Both the position numbers and the translations under genes were made by a program. Shown here piece by piece: positions 8,130-15,980 of a stretch of 64,000 bases of DNA (its first letter is position 1; every line of letters begins with the position of its first letter). The notes under the pieces were generated by a model. It did no database searches. It saw nothing but the letters and a program-made list of their open reading frames with translations, and was not told the origin of the DNA. The DNA comes from Novosphingobium sp. (lineage in GTDB: Bacteria; Pseudomonadota; Alphaproteobacteria; Sphingomonadales; Sphingomonadaceae), in assembly GCF_024642085.1 (NCBI RefSeq), contig NZ_JAHEBV010000008.1:1-64000 (forward strand), in the 5' to 3' direction.

Positions 8130-9563
8130 TCAACCAGTGCCGCCGACAGTCAGCCCGTCGACCAGCAGGGTTGGCTGTCCGACCCCGGCCGGCACGCTTT
8201 GCCCGCCCTTGCCGCAAATCCCTACGCCTTCGTCGATCTGCATGTCGTTGCCGATGCCGATCACCTTGGTCAGTACCGTCGGCCCGTCACCGATCAGCGT
8301 CGCGCCCTTGATCGGCGCACCCAGCTTGCCGTTTTCGACCTTGTAGGCCTCGGTACAACTGAACACGAACTTGCCCGACACGATGTCGACCTGGCCGCCG
8401 CCAAAACTCTTGGCGAAGATCCCGCTTTTCATCCGGCTGAGCAGTTCTTCCGGATTATCGTTACCCGCGCGCATGAAAGTGTTGGTCATGCGCGGCATCG
8501 GAGCGTGGGCATAGTTTTCGCGGCGCCCGTTGCCGGTGGCGGGCACGCCCATCAGCCGCGCGTTGAGCCGGTCCTGCATATAGCCTTTAAGGATGCCGTC
8601 CTCGATCAGCACGTTTTCCTGGGTAGGTGTGCCTTCATCGTCGATCGACAGCGATCCGCGCCGCCCCTGGCCATTGACGCCAAGCAGCGTGCCATCGTCG
8701 ATCACCGTCACCCCGGGCGCGCCGACACGGTCACCGATCCGGCCCGAAAAGGCGCTGGTGCCCTTGCGGTTGAAATCGCCTTCCAGCCCGTGGCCGACCG
8801 CTTCGTGCAGCAGCACGCCGGGCCAGCCGGGGCCAAGCAACACCTGACATTCGCCGGCCGGCGCGGCCACGCTGTCCAGATTGACCAGCGCCTGCGCCAG
8901 CGCATTGTCGATCGCCCGGTTCCAGGTTTCAGGAAGAAACAGATCATCGTACAAGCGCCGCCCGCCGATCCCGAACGACCCGGTTTCGCGGCGTCCGTTC
9001 TGCTCGACCACGATCCCGACATTCAGCCGTACCAGTGGCCGCACATCGTGCGCGGTAAAGCCATCGGCGCGGACGATCTCGATCACTGACCAGGTCGCAG
9101 CCAGACTGGCGCTGACCTGGACCACGCGCGGATCGCGGGCCCGGGCGGCGGCGTCGATCGTCTCGAGCAGCCTGACCTTTTCGGCAAAGTTGATCGCATC
9201 AAGCGGCGAGGCGTCGGTATAGAGGTGGCGGTTGTTTTGCCGCGGCGGCGGCGCGGCCTCGCCTTTGGCCGGATCGAGCAATTGCAGCGTTTCGCCGGCG
9301 CGGCGGATTGCAGCCAGGCTGATTTCGTTGGCATGGGCAAAGCCGGTCATCTCGCCCGAGAGGCCGCGCAGGCCAAACCCGGCATCGCGGGCATAATCGG
9401 CTGTTTTCAGACGGCCGTCATCAAAGGCAAACGTCTCGCTGGCGATGAACTGCATATACAGTTCACCATCATCGCAGGCCCGCAGCGTATCACGAGTGAC
9501 GGCCAGCGCCTCATCAGGCGTGATCTGGCGGTAAAGGAGCGAGCGGGGATCGGAAGCGTTCAT
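8130..9563 (-). CDS. tldD: TldD metalloprotease
   Basis: 477-residue TldD subunit of the cytosolic TldD/TldE zinc protease, known for processing ribosomal peptides such as microcin B17 and CcdA-type antitoxins. The metal-binding HExxxH motif is visible in LLHEAVGHGLEGDFNRKG at about residue 250-265. The end has the conserved GICGKGGQSVPAGVGQPTLLVDGLTVGGTG. The start MNASDPRSLLY at 9563 gives the usual family length; the open frame continues upstream without similarity. No tldE is in the window, as is common since the pair is often unlinked. Confidence 0.93.
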   Translation of the reverse strand: MNASDPRSLLYRQITPDEALAVTRDTLRACDDGELYMQFIASETFAFDDGRLKTADYARDAGFGLRGLSGEMTGFAHANEISLAAIRRAGETLQLLDPAKGEAAPPPRQNNRHLYTDASPLDAINFAEKVRLLETIDAAARARDPRVVQVSASLAATWSVIEIVRADGFTAHDVRPLVRLNVGIVVEQNGRRETGSFGIGGRRLYDDLFLPETWNRAIDNALAQALVNLDSVAAPAGECQVLLGPGWPGVLLHEAVGHGLEGDFNRKGTSAFSGRIGDRVGAPGVTVIDDGTLLGVNGQGRRGSLSIDDEGTPTQENVLIEDGILKGYMQDRLNARLMGVPATGNGRRENYAHAPMPRMTNTFMRAGNDNPEELLSRMKSGIFAKSFGGGQVDIVSGKFVFSCTEAYKVENGKLGAPIKGATLIGDGPTVLTKVIGIGNDMQIDEGVGICGKGGQSVPAGVGQPTLLVDGLTVGGTG

Positions 9564-9607
9564 GCGCCCCGATATAGGGATTGCGCGCGGCGGCGCCAGT
9601 GCTGCGT

Positions 9608-9853
9608 TCAGGGGTGCGGGGTGTTGCTGCTGCCAGCGGCGATATCGGGGGCGGCAGACAGATCGGCCCCATCCGCCGGGCCGCCTTTCAGCACAAAGCG
9701 CTTGTCGCAATAGCCGCAGTCGACATAGCCATGCTCGTCGATTTCCAGCCAGACGCGCGGATGGCCCAGCGCCGCGCCGCCGGGAATGTCGCGTGCCCCG
9801 TCGCAGCTGACGCGGGTGGTGGTGACTGATGCGGTTTCCGGCGGCTTGATCAT
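9608..9853 (-). CDS. zf-CHCC type zinc-finger protein
   Basis: 81 residues carrying the CHCC zinc finger: SCDG, then GHPRVWLEIDEHGYVDCGYC. This spacing is that of the NDUFS6-like family, the bacterial relatives of a mitochondrial complex I accessory subunit. The start at 9853 (MIKPPETAS) is preferred to 9883 because similarity begins there. The C-terminal tail of about 25 residues is low-complexity. It sits 44 bp upstream of tldD on the same strand. Confidence 0.82.
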   Translation of the reverse strand: MIKPPETASVTTTRVSCDGARDIPGGAALGHPRVWLEIDEHGYVDCGYCDKRFVLKGGPADGADLSAAPDIAAGSSNTPHP

Positions 9854-9927
9854 GGCCGCGCCATAGCGACTGCGCCGCGCCATTTCCAGCCTTTACGAAC
9901 GCGGCGCGAGGTCGCAAGGAAGCGGTC

Positions 9928-10875
9928 ATGGACACCCCCGCCGCAATATCGATCCGCGATCTCGCCAAGATATATGCCGCGCAGGGCGGCGCCCCTGCCA
10001 AGCACGCACTGAAGAGCGTCAGTTTCGACGTGCCGCAGGGCCAGATTTTCGGCCTGCTCGGCCCCAACGGCGCGGGCAAGTCGACCCTGATCAATATTCT
10101 GGCGGGCCTGGTCAACAAGACTGGCGGCAGCGCCAATATCTGGGGTTTCGACATCGACGAGCATCCCCGCAATGCCAAACGGTCAATCGGGATCGTGCCG
10201 CAGGAGATCGTCTTCGACCCGTTCTTCACGCCTTATGAGGTGCTGGAAAATACCGCCGGGTTTTATGGCGTCCCCAAGGCGGCGCGGCGCAGCCTGGAAA
10301 TCCTGGCCGAAGTGCACCTGGCCGACAAGGCAAACGCTTATGCCCGCACGCTGTCAGGCGGCATGAAGCGCCGCCTGCTGATCGCCAAGGCGCTGGTTCA
10401 CCGCCCCCCGGTTATCGTGCTGGATGAACCCACCGCCGGGGTCGACGTCGAACTGCGCCGCCAACTGTGGGACCTGGTGGGCGAACTCAATTCCGAAGGG
10501 GTGACTGTGGTCCTGACCACCCATTACCTCGAAGAGGCCGAGCAATTGTGTGACCGTATCGCCATCATCAACCACGGCGAACTGATTGCCAACAAACCGA
10601 CCCGCGAACTGATCGGTATGGCGCGCGAAAAGGTGGTGGTGCTGACACTGGACCGCGATGTGGCCGCGCTGCCCGCCAGCGCATCGTTCCTGAAATGCGA
10701 AAGCGTGGGCGACCGCATGATCGAAGTGACTTACGACAAGGATCGCACCAATGCCGGCGAAGTGCTGGCGCAGCTGCAGGGCCAGGGCTTCGGAATTGTC
10801 GACGTGACCACGCGTGAGGCCGATCTGGAGGATGTTTTCGTCACTCTGACCAGCGCGGCCCGCGACGCAGCATGA
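9928..10875 (+). CDS. ABC-2 type transporter ATP-binding protein
   Basis: 315-residue ATPase of the YadG/DrrA type. Walker A is GPNGAGKS (about residues 48-55), the signature LSGGMKRRLLIAKAL lies around 150, and Walker B VIVLDEPTAGVD follows at about 165-176. These proteins normally drive an ABC-2 permease for drug, polysaccharide or lipid export, but no permease gene is adjacent. Instead the stop overlaps the nadB start as ATGA. The permease may lie elsewhere, or the gene may have been recruited next to nadB. Confidence 0.92.
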   Translation: MDTPAAISIRDLAKIYAAQGGAPAKHALKSVSFDVPQGQIFGLLGPNGAGKSTLINILAGLVNKTGGSANIWGFDIDEHPRNAKRSIGIVPQEIVFDPFFTPYEVLENTAGFYGVPKAARRSLEILAEVHLADKANAYARTLSGGMKRRLLIAKALVHRPPVIVLDEPTAGVDVELRRQLWDLVGELNSEGVTVVLTTHYLEEAEQLCDRIAIINHGELIANKPTRELIGMAREKVVVLTLDRDVAALPASASFLKCESVGDRMIEVTYDKDRTNAGEVLAQLQGQGFGIVDVTTREADLEDVFVTLTSAARDAA

Positions 10876-12449
10876 TCACTTCAGACGTCATCATCGTCGG
10901 GTCGGGGGCGGCTGGGCTTACTGCGGCACTGGCGCTGGCCGACAGGGTCAAGGTGCTGGTGCTGGCCAAGGGCGATCTGACCGGCGGGTCGACCGCGTGG
11001 GCACAGGGCGGCATTGCCGCCGTGCTGGACGAAGGCGACACCTTCGAAAACCACATTCGCGATACCATGGTCGCCGGGGCCGGGCTGAACCGGCTGGAGA
11101 CGGTCGAGTTCGTGATCGAGCAGGCCCCCCACGCGATCCAGCGGCTGATCGATCTGGGCGTGCCGTTCAACAAGGAAGCAGGCGACCTGCACCTGACGCG
11201 TGAGGGCGGGCATAGCCACCGCCGCATCGTCCACGTCGCCGATGCGACCGGCTGGGCCGTGCAGGAAGCGCTGCTGAAAGCAGCCGCCGCGCATCCCAAT
11301 GTCACGCTGCTGCCGCACCAGAGCTGCATTGATCTGATTACCGGCAAGCACGAGGAACGCTATTCGGGATCGGGCCGCGTCTGGGGGGTCTATGCCCTTA
11401 ACGAAAAGACCGGCAAGGTTGAGGCGCATACCGCCCGCGCCACGATCCTGGCGACCGGCGGGGCTGGCCGCGTCTACCAGTTTTCAACCGCGCCGCGCGG
11501 TGCCACGGGAGACGGGATTGCCATGGCCTGGCGCGCGGGGGCACGCGTGGGCAACATGGAAATGATGCAGTTCCACCCCACCTGCCTCTACAACCTCGAC
11601 GTCAAGAACTTCCTGATTACCGAGGCGGTGCGCGGCGAAGGCGGGCGGCTGATCAATCCCAAAAGCGGGCACCGCTACATGCCCGACTATGACGAGCGCG
11701 CGGAACTGGCCCCGCGCGATATTGTCGCCCGCGCCAACGACGCCGAAATCAAGCGCGACGGGCTGGACTTCGTCCATCTGGATATCAGCCACCAGCCGCC
11801 TGAGTTTGTCCGCGAACACTTCCCCAACATCTACGAAAAGCTGATCGGCCTGGGGATCGACATGACCAAGGGCCCGATCCCGGTCGTCCCCGCACAGCAT
11901 TACACGTGCGGCGGGGTGATGATCGACCTTGCCGGGCGGACCGACTTGCCAGGGCTGTATGCCGCAGGCGAATGCACCGAAAGCGGACTGCACGGGGCCA
12001 ATCGGCTTGCCAGCAACAGCCTGCTCGAATGCTTCGTTTTCGGCGAGGCGGCAGCCAAGGACATACTGGCGCGCTGGGACAGTTTCGAGGCCCCGCCTAC
12101 CGTGCGCGGCTGGGATGAAAGCCGGGTGACCGATTCGGATGAAGAGGTCATTATCAAACAGAACTGGACCGAAATCCGCCGCTTCATGTGGAACTATGTC
12201 GGGATCGTGCGGACCACCAAGCGGCTGGAACGCGCGGCGCACCGTATCCAGATGATGTTTGGCGAGATCGAGGATTATTACGGCCACTTCCGCGTTTCGA
12301 CCGACCTGATCGAGCTGCGCAATCTGCTGCAATGCGCCGATCTGATCGTCCGGTCGGCCTTGTCGCGCAAGGAAAGCCGCGGGCTGCACTACACGCTGGA
12401 CTATCCCGAAACGCTGGCCGAGCCCAAGGACACCGTGCTTGTTCCATAA
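10872..12449 (+). CDS. nadB: L-aspartate oxidase
   Basis: 525-residue flavoprotein that oxidises L-aspartate to iminoaspartate, the first step of de novo NAD synthesis in the cytosol. The FAD-binding IIVGSGAAGLTAALALA is at residues 5-21, STAWAQGGIAAVLD near 40-52, and the substrate region REGGHSHRRIVH near 115. The conserved HYTCGGVMIDLAGRTDLPGLYAAGE and GLHGANRLASNSLLE lie around 340-385, with the C-terminal helical domain SRKESRGLHYTLDYP. nadA and nadC are not in the window. The start overlaps the ABC ATPase stop. Confidence 0.93.
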   Translation: MITSDVIIVGSGAAGLTAALALADRVKVLVLAKGDLTGGSTAWAQGGIAAVLDEGDTFENHIRDTMVAGAGLNRLETVEFVIEQAPHAIQRLIDLGVPFNKEAGDLHLTREGGHSHRRIVHVADATGWAVQEALLKAAAAHPNVTLLPHQSCIDLITGKHEERYSGSGRVWGVYALNEKTGKVEAHTARATILATGGAGRVYQFSTAPRGATGDGIAMAWRAGARVGNMEMMQFHPTCLYNLDVKNFLITEAVRGEGGRLINPKSGHRYMPDYDERAELAPRDIVARANDAEIKRDGLDFVHLDISHQPPEFVREHFPNIYEKLIGLGIDMTKGPIPVVPAQHYTCGGVMIDLAGRTDLPGLYAAGECTESGLHGANRLASNSLLECFVFGEAAAKDILARWDSFEAPPTVRGWDESRVTDSDEEVIIKQNWTEIRRFMWNYVGIVRTTKRLERAAHRIQMMFGEIEDYYGHFRVSTDLIELRNLLQCADLIVRSALSRKESRGLHYTLDYPETLAEPKDTVLVP

Positions 12450-12527
12450 CCGTTGCCGCCGTGTCGTGAAGCTGCAACAATTCCGCCATATAATCCGGCA
12501 ATCACTGGCCTTAACACCTATCGCACC

Positions 12528-13601
12528 ATGACAGAGCGTAACGACACCAGCGACCGCGAAGCCCTGACCCGCGCGGCGATCAGCGCAAGTCTGGCGCAGG
12601 AACGTGTCGTCGCCGCCCAGACCGGACTTTTTTCTGCTGCCCAGGCGCTGATTGCGCGCGGCGCGAAGAAAGAGCTTGAGGCGCTGATCGCCGGGGCAGC
12701 CCCCGACGATGCCGAGCGGCTGCGCGAACATCTAGGGCTGCCGCCATCGGCCATACCTTTGCGCAAGACCAGTGACGAATTGGCACCGGGCTGGAAAGGC
12801 GGCGGCTACCCCTACAAGTACAAGATGCTGCGGCAGGACTATGAGCGCGAGAAGTTCCTGCTCCAGGCCGAACTGCTCAAGCTGCAGAGCTGGATCAAGG
12901 ACACCGGCGAACGGGTGGTGATCGTGTTCGAAGGGCGTGACGCGGCCGGCAAGGGCGGCACGATCAAGCGCTTCATGGAACATCTCAACCCGCGCGGCGC
13001 GCGCGTGGTCGCGCTCGAAAAACCCAGCGAGGTCGAGCGCGGACAATGGTATTTCCAGCGCTATGTCGGGCACCTGCCGACCAAGGGTGAAATCGTGCTG
13101 TTCGACCGTTCGTGGTACAACCGCGCCGGGGTAGAGCACGTAATGGGGTTCTGCAGCGACGCCGAATATGACGAGTTTCTGCGCGAGGCGCCCGAGTTTG
13201 AACGCAACCTGGTGCGCAGCGGCATCCACCTGATCAAGTTCTGGATCTCGGTCAGCCGCGAGGAACAGCTGCGCCGCTTTACCGAGCGCAAGATGCACCC
13301 GTTAAAGCAGTGGAAGCTGAGCCAGGTCGATGTCGCCAGCCTTGACAAGTGGGACGATTATACCCGCGCCAAAGAAGCGATGTTTCGCGCCACCGACACC
13401 GACCTGTGCCCGTGGACCGTGATCAAGAGCGACGACAAGAAGCGCGCGCGGCTTAACGCGATGCGGTTCGTGCTGAACAGCCTGCCCTATGAAGGGCGCA
13501 ACGATCACGTGGTCGGCACAGTCGATCCGCTGCTGGTCGGCCGGGCGAGCAAGGTGTTCGAGCGCGGCGAAAAGGCCACCCCGCCCGCCTCTGACAGTTA
13601 A
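12528..13601 (+). CDS. ppk2: Polyphosphate kinase 2 (PPK2)
   Basis: 357 residues of the PPK2 family, which transfers phosphate between polyphosphate and nucleoside diphosphates. An N-terminal helical extension of about 90 residues precedes the core. Walker A is EGRDAAGKGGTIKRF, the lid region is NPRGARVVALEKPSEVERGQWYFQRYVGHLP, and Walker B is VLFDRSWYNRAGVEHVMGF. The single-domain layout fits class I enzymes that prefer ADP or GDP, but the class is inferred from overall pattern. The start at 12528 (MTERNDTS) is preferred; nadB ends 78 bp upstream. Confidence 0.92.
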   Translation: MTERNDTSDREALTRAAISASLAQERVVAAQTGLFSAAQALIARGAKKELEALIAGAAPDDAERLREHLGLPPSAIPLRKTSDELAPGWKGGGYPYKYKMLRQDYEREKFLLQAELLKLQSWIKDTGERVVIVFEGRDAAGKGGTIKRFMEHLNPRGARVVALEKPSEVERGQWYFQRYVGHLPTKGEIVLFDRSWYNRAGVEHVMGFCSDAEYDEFLREAPEFERNLVRSGIHLIKFWISVSREEQLRRFTERKMHPLKQWKLSQVDVASLDKWDDYTRAKEAMFRATDTDLCPWTVIKSDDKKRARLNAMRFVLNSLPYEGRNDHVVGTVDPLLVGRASKVFERGEKATPPASDS

Positions 13602-13662
13602 GCCCCTTGCCAGGCGCGCGGCTTGCCGCCAGCCTTGACCAAACAATCAATCGGGAGCGCCC

Positions 13663-14544
13663 ATGCCGCAGGTCCACGCCAACGGAATCGATATTGCCTA
13701 TGAAACGCACGGCGATCCGGCCAATCCGCCGCTGCTGCTGATCATGGGTCTGGGCGCGCAGCTGACGCTGTGGCCGATCGAGCTGGTCGAAGCACTGGTC
13801 AATCGCGGATATTATGTGATCCGCCATGACAACCGCGACATCGGCCTGTCGACCAAGTTCACCGATCACGGCGTGCCCAATTTTCGCCGTGTGGCGCTCA
13901 TGCGGCTGTTGGGCCTGCGCGCCAGGCTGCCCTACCGCCTGACCGAAATGGCGGCCGATGCAGTTGCCCTGCTGGACGCGCTGGGTATTGCCAGGGCCCA
14001 CGTGGTGGGTGCATCGATGGGCGGGATGATCGCGCAGCTGGTGGCAATCGGTTATCCCGGCCGGGTCTTGTCGCTGACCTCGATCATGTCGACCACCGGC
14101 AATCCGCGCCTGCCCCGGTCAAAACCCGAAGCACTGGCCGCATTGATGAACCGCCCGCCAGCCGGAGCATCAATGGACGAGGTCATCCCCTTTGGCATCG
14201 CCATCGCGCGCGCAATTGGCAGCCCGGCCTATCCGGCAGAGGAAACCGGCCTGCGCGAACGGATCGAACGCGATTACAAGCGCAGCTTCCACCCGACCGG
14301 TCCCGGGCGGCACCTTGCTGCGATCCTCGACGATGGTGACCGGCGCAAGCGGCTGCGCGATGTGAAAGTGCCGACATTGGTGATCCACGGCGCCGAAGAT
14401 CCGTTGATCCCGGTGGCCGGCGGCCAGGATACCGCCGCTGCGATTCCCGGTGCAACGCTCAAGATCATTCCTGGCATGGGCCACGATCTGCCGCATGAAC
14501 TGATTGACGAAATCGCCGACGCGGTTGCCGGGATCGCGCGCTAG
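13663..14544 (+). CDS. Alpha/beta hydrolase
   Basis: 293-residue alpha/beta-fold hydrolase. The oxyanion region is LLLIMGLGAQ, the nucleophile elbow GASMGG has Ser near residue 118, the acid is in IHGAEDPLIP, and the histidine is in GMGHDLP near the C-terminus. The pattern GLGAQLTLWP with HDNRDIGLS is shared with esterase/aclacinomycin methylesterase-like enzymes in sphingomonads. The substrate is unknown. It has a GGGAG ribosome site and ends convergently with the GNAT gene with a 4-bp overlap. Confidence 0.87.
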   Translation: MPQVHANGIDIAYETHGDPANPPLLLIMGLGAQLTLWPIELVEALVNRGYYVIRHDNRDIGLSTKFTDHGVPNFRRVALMRLLGLRARLPYRLTEMAADAVALLDALGIARAHVVGASMGGMIAQLVAIGYPGRVLSLTSIMSTTGNPRLPRSKPEALAALMNRPPAGASMDEVIPFGIAIARAIGSPAYPAEETGLRERIERDYKRSFHPTGPGRHLAAILDDGDRRKRLRDVKVPTLVIHGAEDPLIPVAGGQDTAAAIPGATLKIIPGMGHDLPHELIDEIADAVAGIAR

Positions 14545-15167
14545 ACGCCGGCATCCCACTGCATCGACCAGAAATGCGGGCCGCCCTTGGGCACGTCCCA
14601 TTCGCCTGTCACGGCAAAGCCCAGACTTTGGTAAAGACTGACATTCGATGCGGTCGCCGTTTCCAGATAGACAGGGACGCCGCGCTTGCGGGCGCGGACC
14701 TGCCCGGCCCTGATCGCCGCTCCGCCCCAGCCGCGCCCCTGAAAAGCGGGATCGACACCGGCGAAGTGCAGGTAATCGTAATCGCGGCCACGCGGATGGT
14801 GGGCCTCGATCGCATCGCCCACGGCCATGCCGCGCGGCAGGTTGCGGCCAAGTACGCGCAGGTAAGCCGGCAAGGCGCGCAGGGTTTGCCACAGGTTGCC
14901 GTGCACTGCATCGCTGCGGCGCCACAGGGTCACCGCCTCGTTCCCCGGCGAAGCCAGAGCCCAACCCAGCCTTAGCTCTTCTGCGACAAGGACGCGGAAC
15001 AGCCCCGGCAGCCGGGCGAGCCGCTCGGCCTTGTCGGGCATCATCCAGACCATCGCCGGATCATCGGCAAAAGCGGCGGCAAGCGATGCAGCCAGCGCAT
15101 CGCGCCGTGCCGCTCCCGCTTGGGCTATTTCGGGAAGCGTGCGGGGCTGGCCCGCGGCACCGCTCAC
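14541..15167 (-). CDS. GNAT family N-acetyltransferase
   Basis: 208 residues. The acetyl-CoA-binding segment of GNAT enzymes is visible as LHFAGVDPAFQGRGWGGAAIRAG (motif A, QGRGWG), and motif B as LETATASNVSLYQSLGFAVTGEW. The substrate is unknown. The start is GTG at 15167, overlapping the stop of the upstream YeaQ-like gene as GTGA, so the two are translationally coupled. Residues 1-70 look like a helical extension common in this subgroup. Confidence 0.86.
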   Translation of the reverse strand: MSGAAGQPRTLPEIAQAGAARRDALAASLAAAFADDPAMVWMMPDKAERLARLPGLFRVLVAEELRLGWALASPGNEAVTLWRRSDAVHGNLWQTLRALPAYLRVLGRNLPRGMAVGDAIEAHHPRGRDYDYLHFAGVDPAFQGRGWGGAAIRAGQVRARKRGVPVYLETATASNVSLYQSLGFAVTGEWDVPKGGPHFWSMQWDAGV

Positions 15168-15415
15168 AGATGCCAGCCCATCATCCGGCCAAGCAGGATC
15201 AGCAGCATTGCCCCGATGATCGAGGCAAAGCAGCCAGCGCGGTGAAAACTGTCGCCCGGGCGGCCGCGGCTGGCCGCCAGGCCGGCCAGCAGGGATCCCG
15301 CGATACCCAGCAGGATGGTCATGCCCCAGCCCATGTTCACCGCTCCGGGATAGAAATAGCGGGCCAGGACACCGATCAGCAGGCCGCTGAAGATTGCACC
15401 GATGATGTTGAACAT
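15164..15415 (-). CDS. GlsB/YeaQ/YmgE family membrane protein
   Basis: 83-residue membrane protein with three hydrophobic helices. It matches the GlsB/YeaQ/YmgE family of stress-associated inner-membrane proteins: MFNIIGAIFSGLLIGVLARYF, a loop with PGAVNMGWGMTILLGIAGSLLAGL, and a final helix ASIIGAMLLILLGRMM. Function is not known. The ATG at 15415 is the natural family start. A small CCCAC-GATA-GTGGG hairpin lies in its leader at 15447-15460. Confidence 0.85.
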   Translation of the reverse strand: MFNIIGAIFSGLLIGVLARYFYPGAVNMGWGMTILLGIAGSLLAGLAASRGRPGDSFHRAGCFASIIGAMLLILLGRMMGWHL

Positions 15416-15980
15416 TATAATATCCTCTGCTGCATATCGCCTGCCCCCCACGATAGTGGGTGCCTTAGTGTAATCAAGCGGCAAGGCGCAGGCGGGTTGA
15501 ACCTTTTTGGAATCGAAACCGGCAACAAAATTTCCGCACCCGATTCTATCCGTGTCAACGCCCTGAACGGGCTGTTCCCGGACAAATATTTTTTCACAGA
15601 TTCACTTTGACTCTTGCAGTCGCGGCGAGTGACGCTTTTCCCACGCGTCGCTGCACCGCAAGGTCGGATCTGATCGCCTTCGAAGACCCGATTTTGGGTT
15701 AACGCGAAAATTACCCTCTTGCGCCTGACTCGTGCATCGGCACTATAGGTAGTGGTCCGGCAAGCCGGGGGGCTCAAGACTTAGATTTTACCGCCACGGC
15801 GCGCCAGGCGCAGCGAGCGGGATTCGGGTCGTGATCACGGCAGGCCAAAGGACCGGCCTGGGGAACGAATGGGGATAAGTTTTTCTCGTTTCGTTCTTCC
15901 GGTCTGATACGATCGGCGCTTCGGCACCGATTCGAACACATGCAGAACAAACGCGCCTGCGCAATGCGGCGCCTGGGCGA
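15416..15980. other. Intergenic region upstream of nrdA
   Basis: 565 bp between divergent genes. No convincing coding sequence was found. It includes an AT-rich stretch near 15580-15610, a candidate promoter (TTGCGC at 15719, CTATAG near 15743) and an NrdR-like palindrome. The nrdA transcript would have a leader of about 200 bases if this promoter is used. Confidence 0.6.
15740..15755. promoter_or_regulatory. NrdR-box-like palindrome before nrdA
   Basis: GCACTATAGGTAGTGG matches the NrdR-box pattern ACACWATATATWGTGT at most positions, with intact CACTATA and TAGTG arms, and overlaps a possible -10 element. NrdR normally uses two boxes about three turns apart; I see only one good copy, which lowers confidence. 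Confidence 0.45.

Noticed and set aside
9564..10229. Extension of the tldD frame to 10229.
   Set aside because: The extra 222 residues overlap the zinc-finger and ABC genes and lack TldD similarity; ATG 9563 gives the normal length.
11484..12731. Long minus-strand frame opposite nadB (415 codons).
   Set aside because: Shadow of nadB in GC-rich DNA; no family motifs and no ribosome site.
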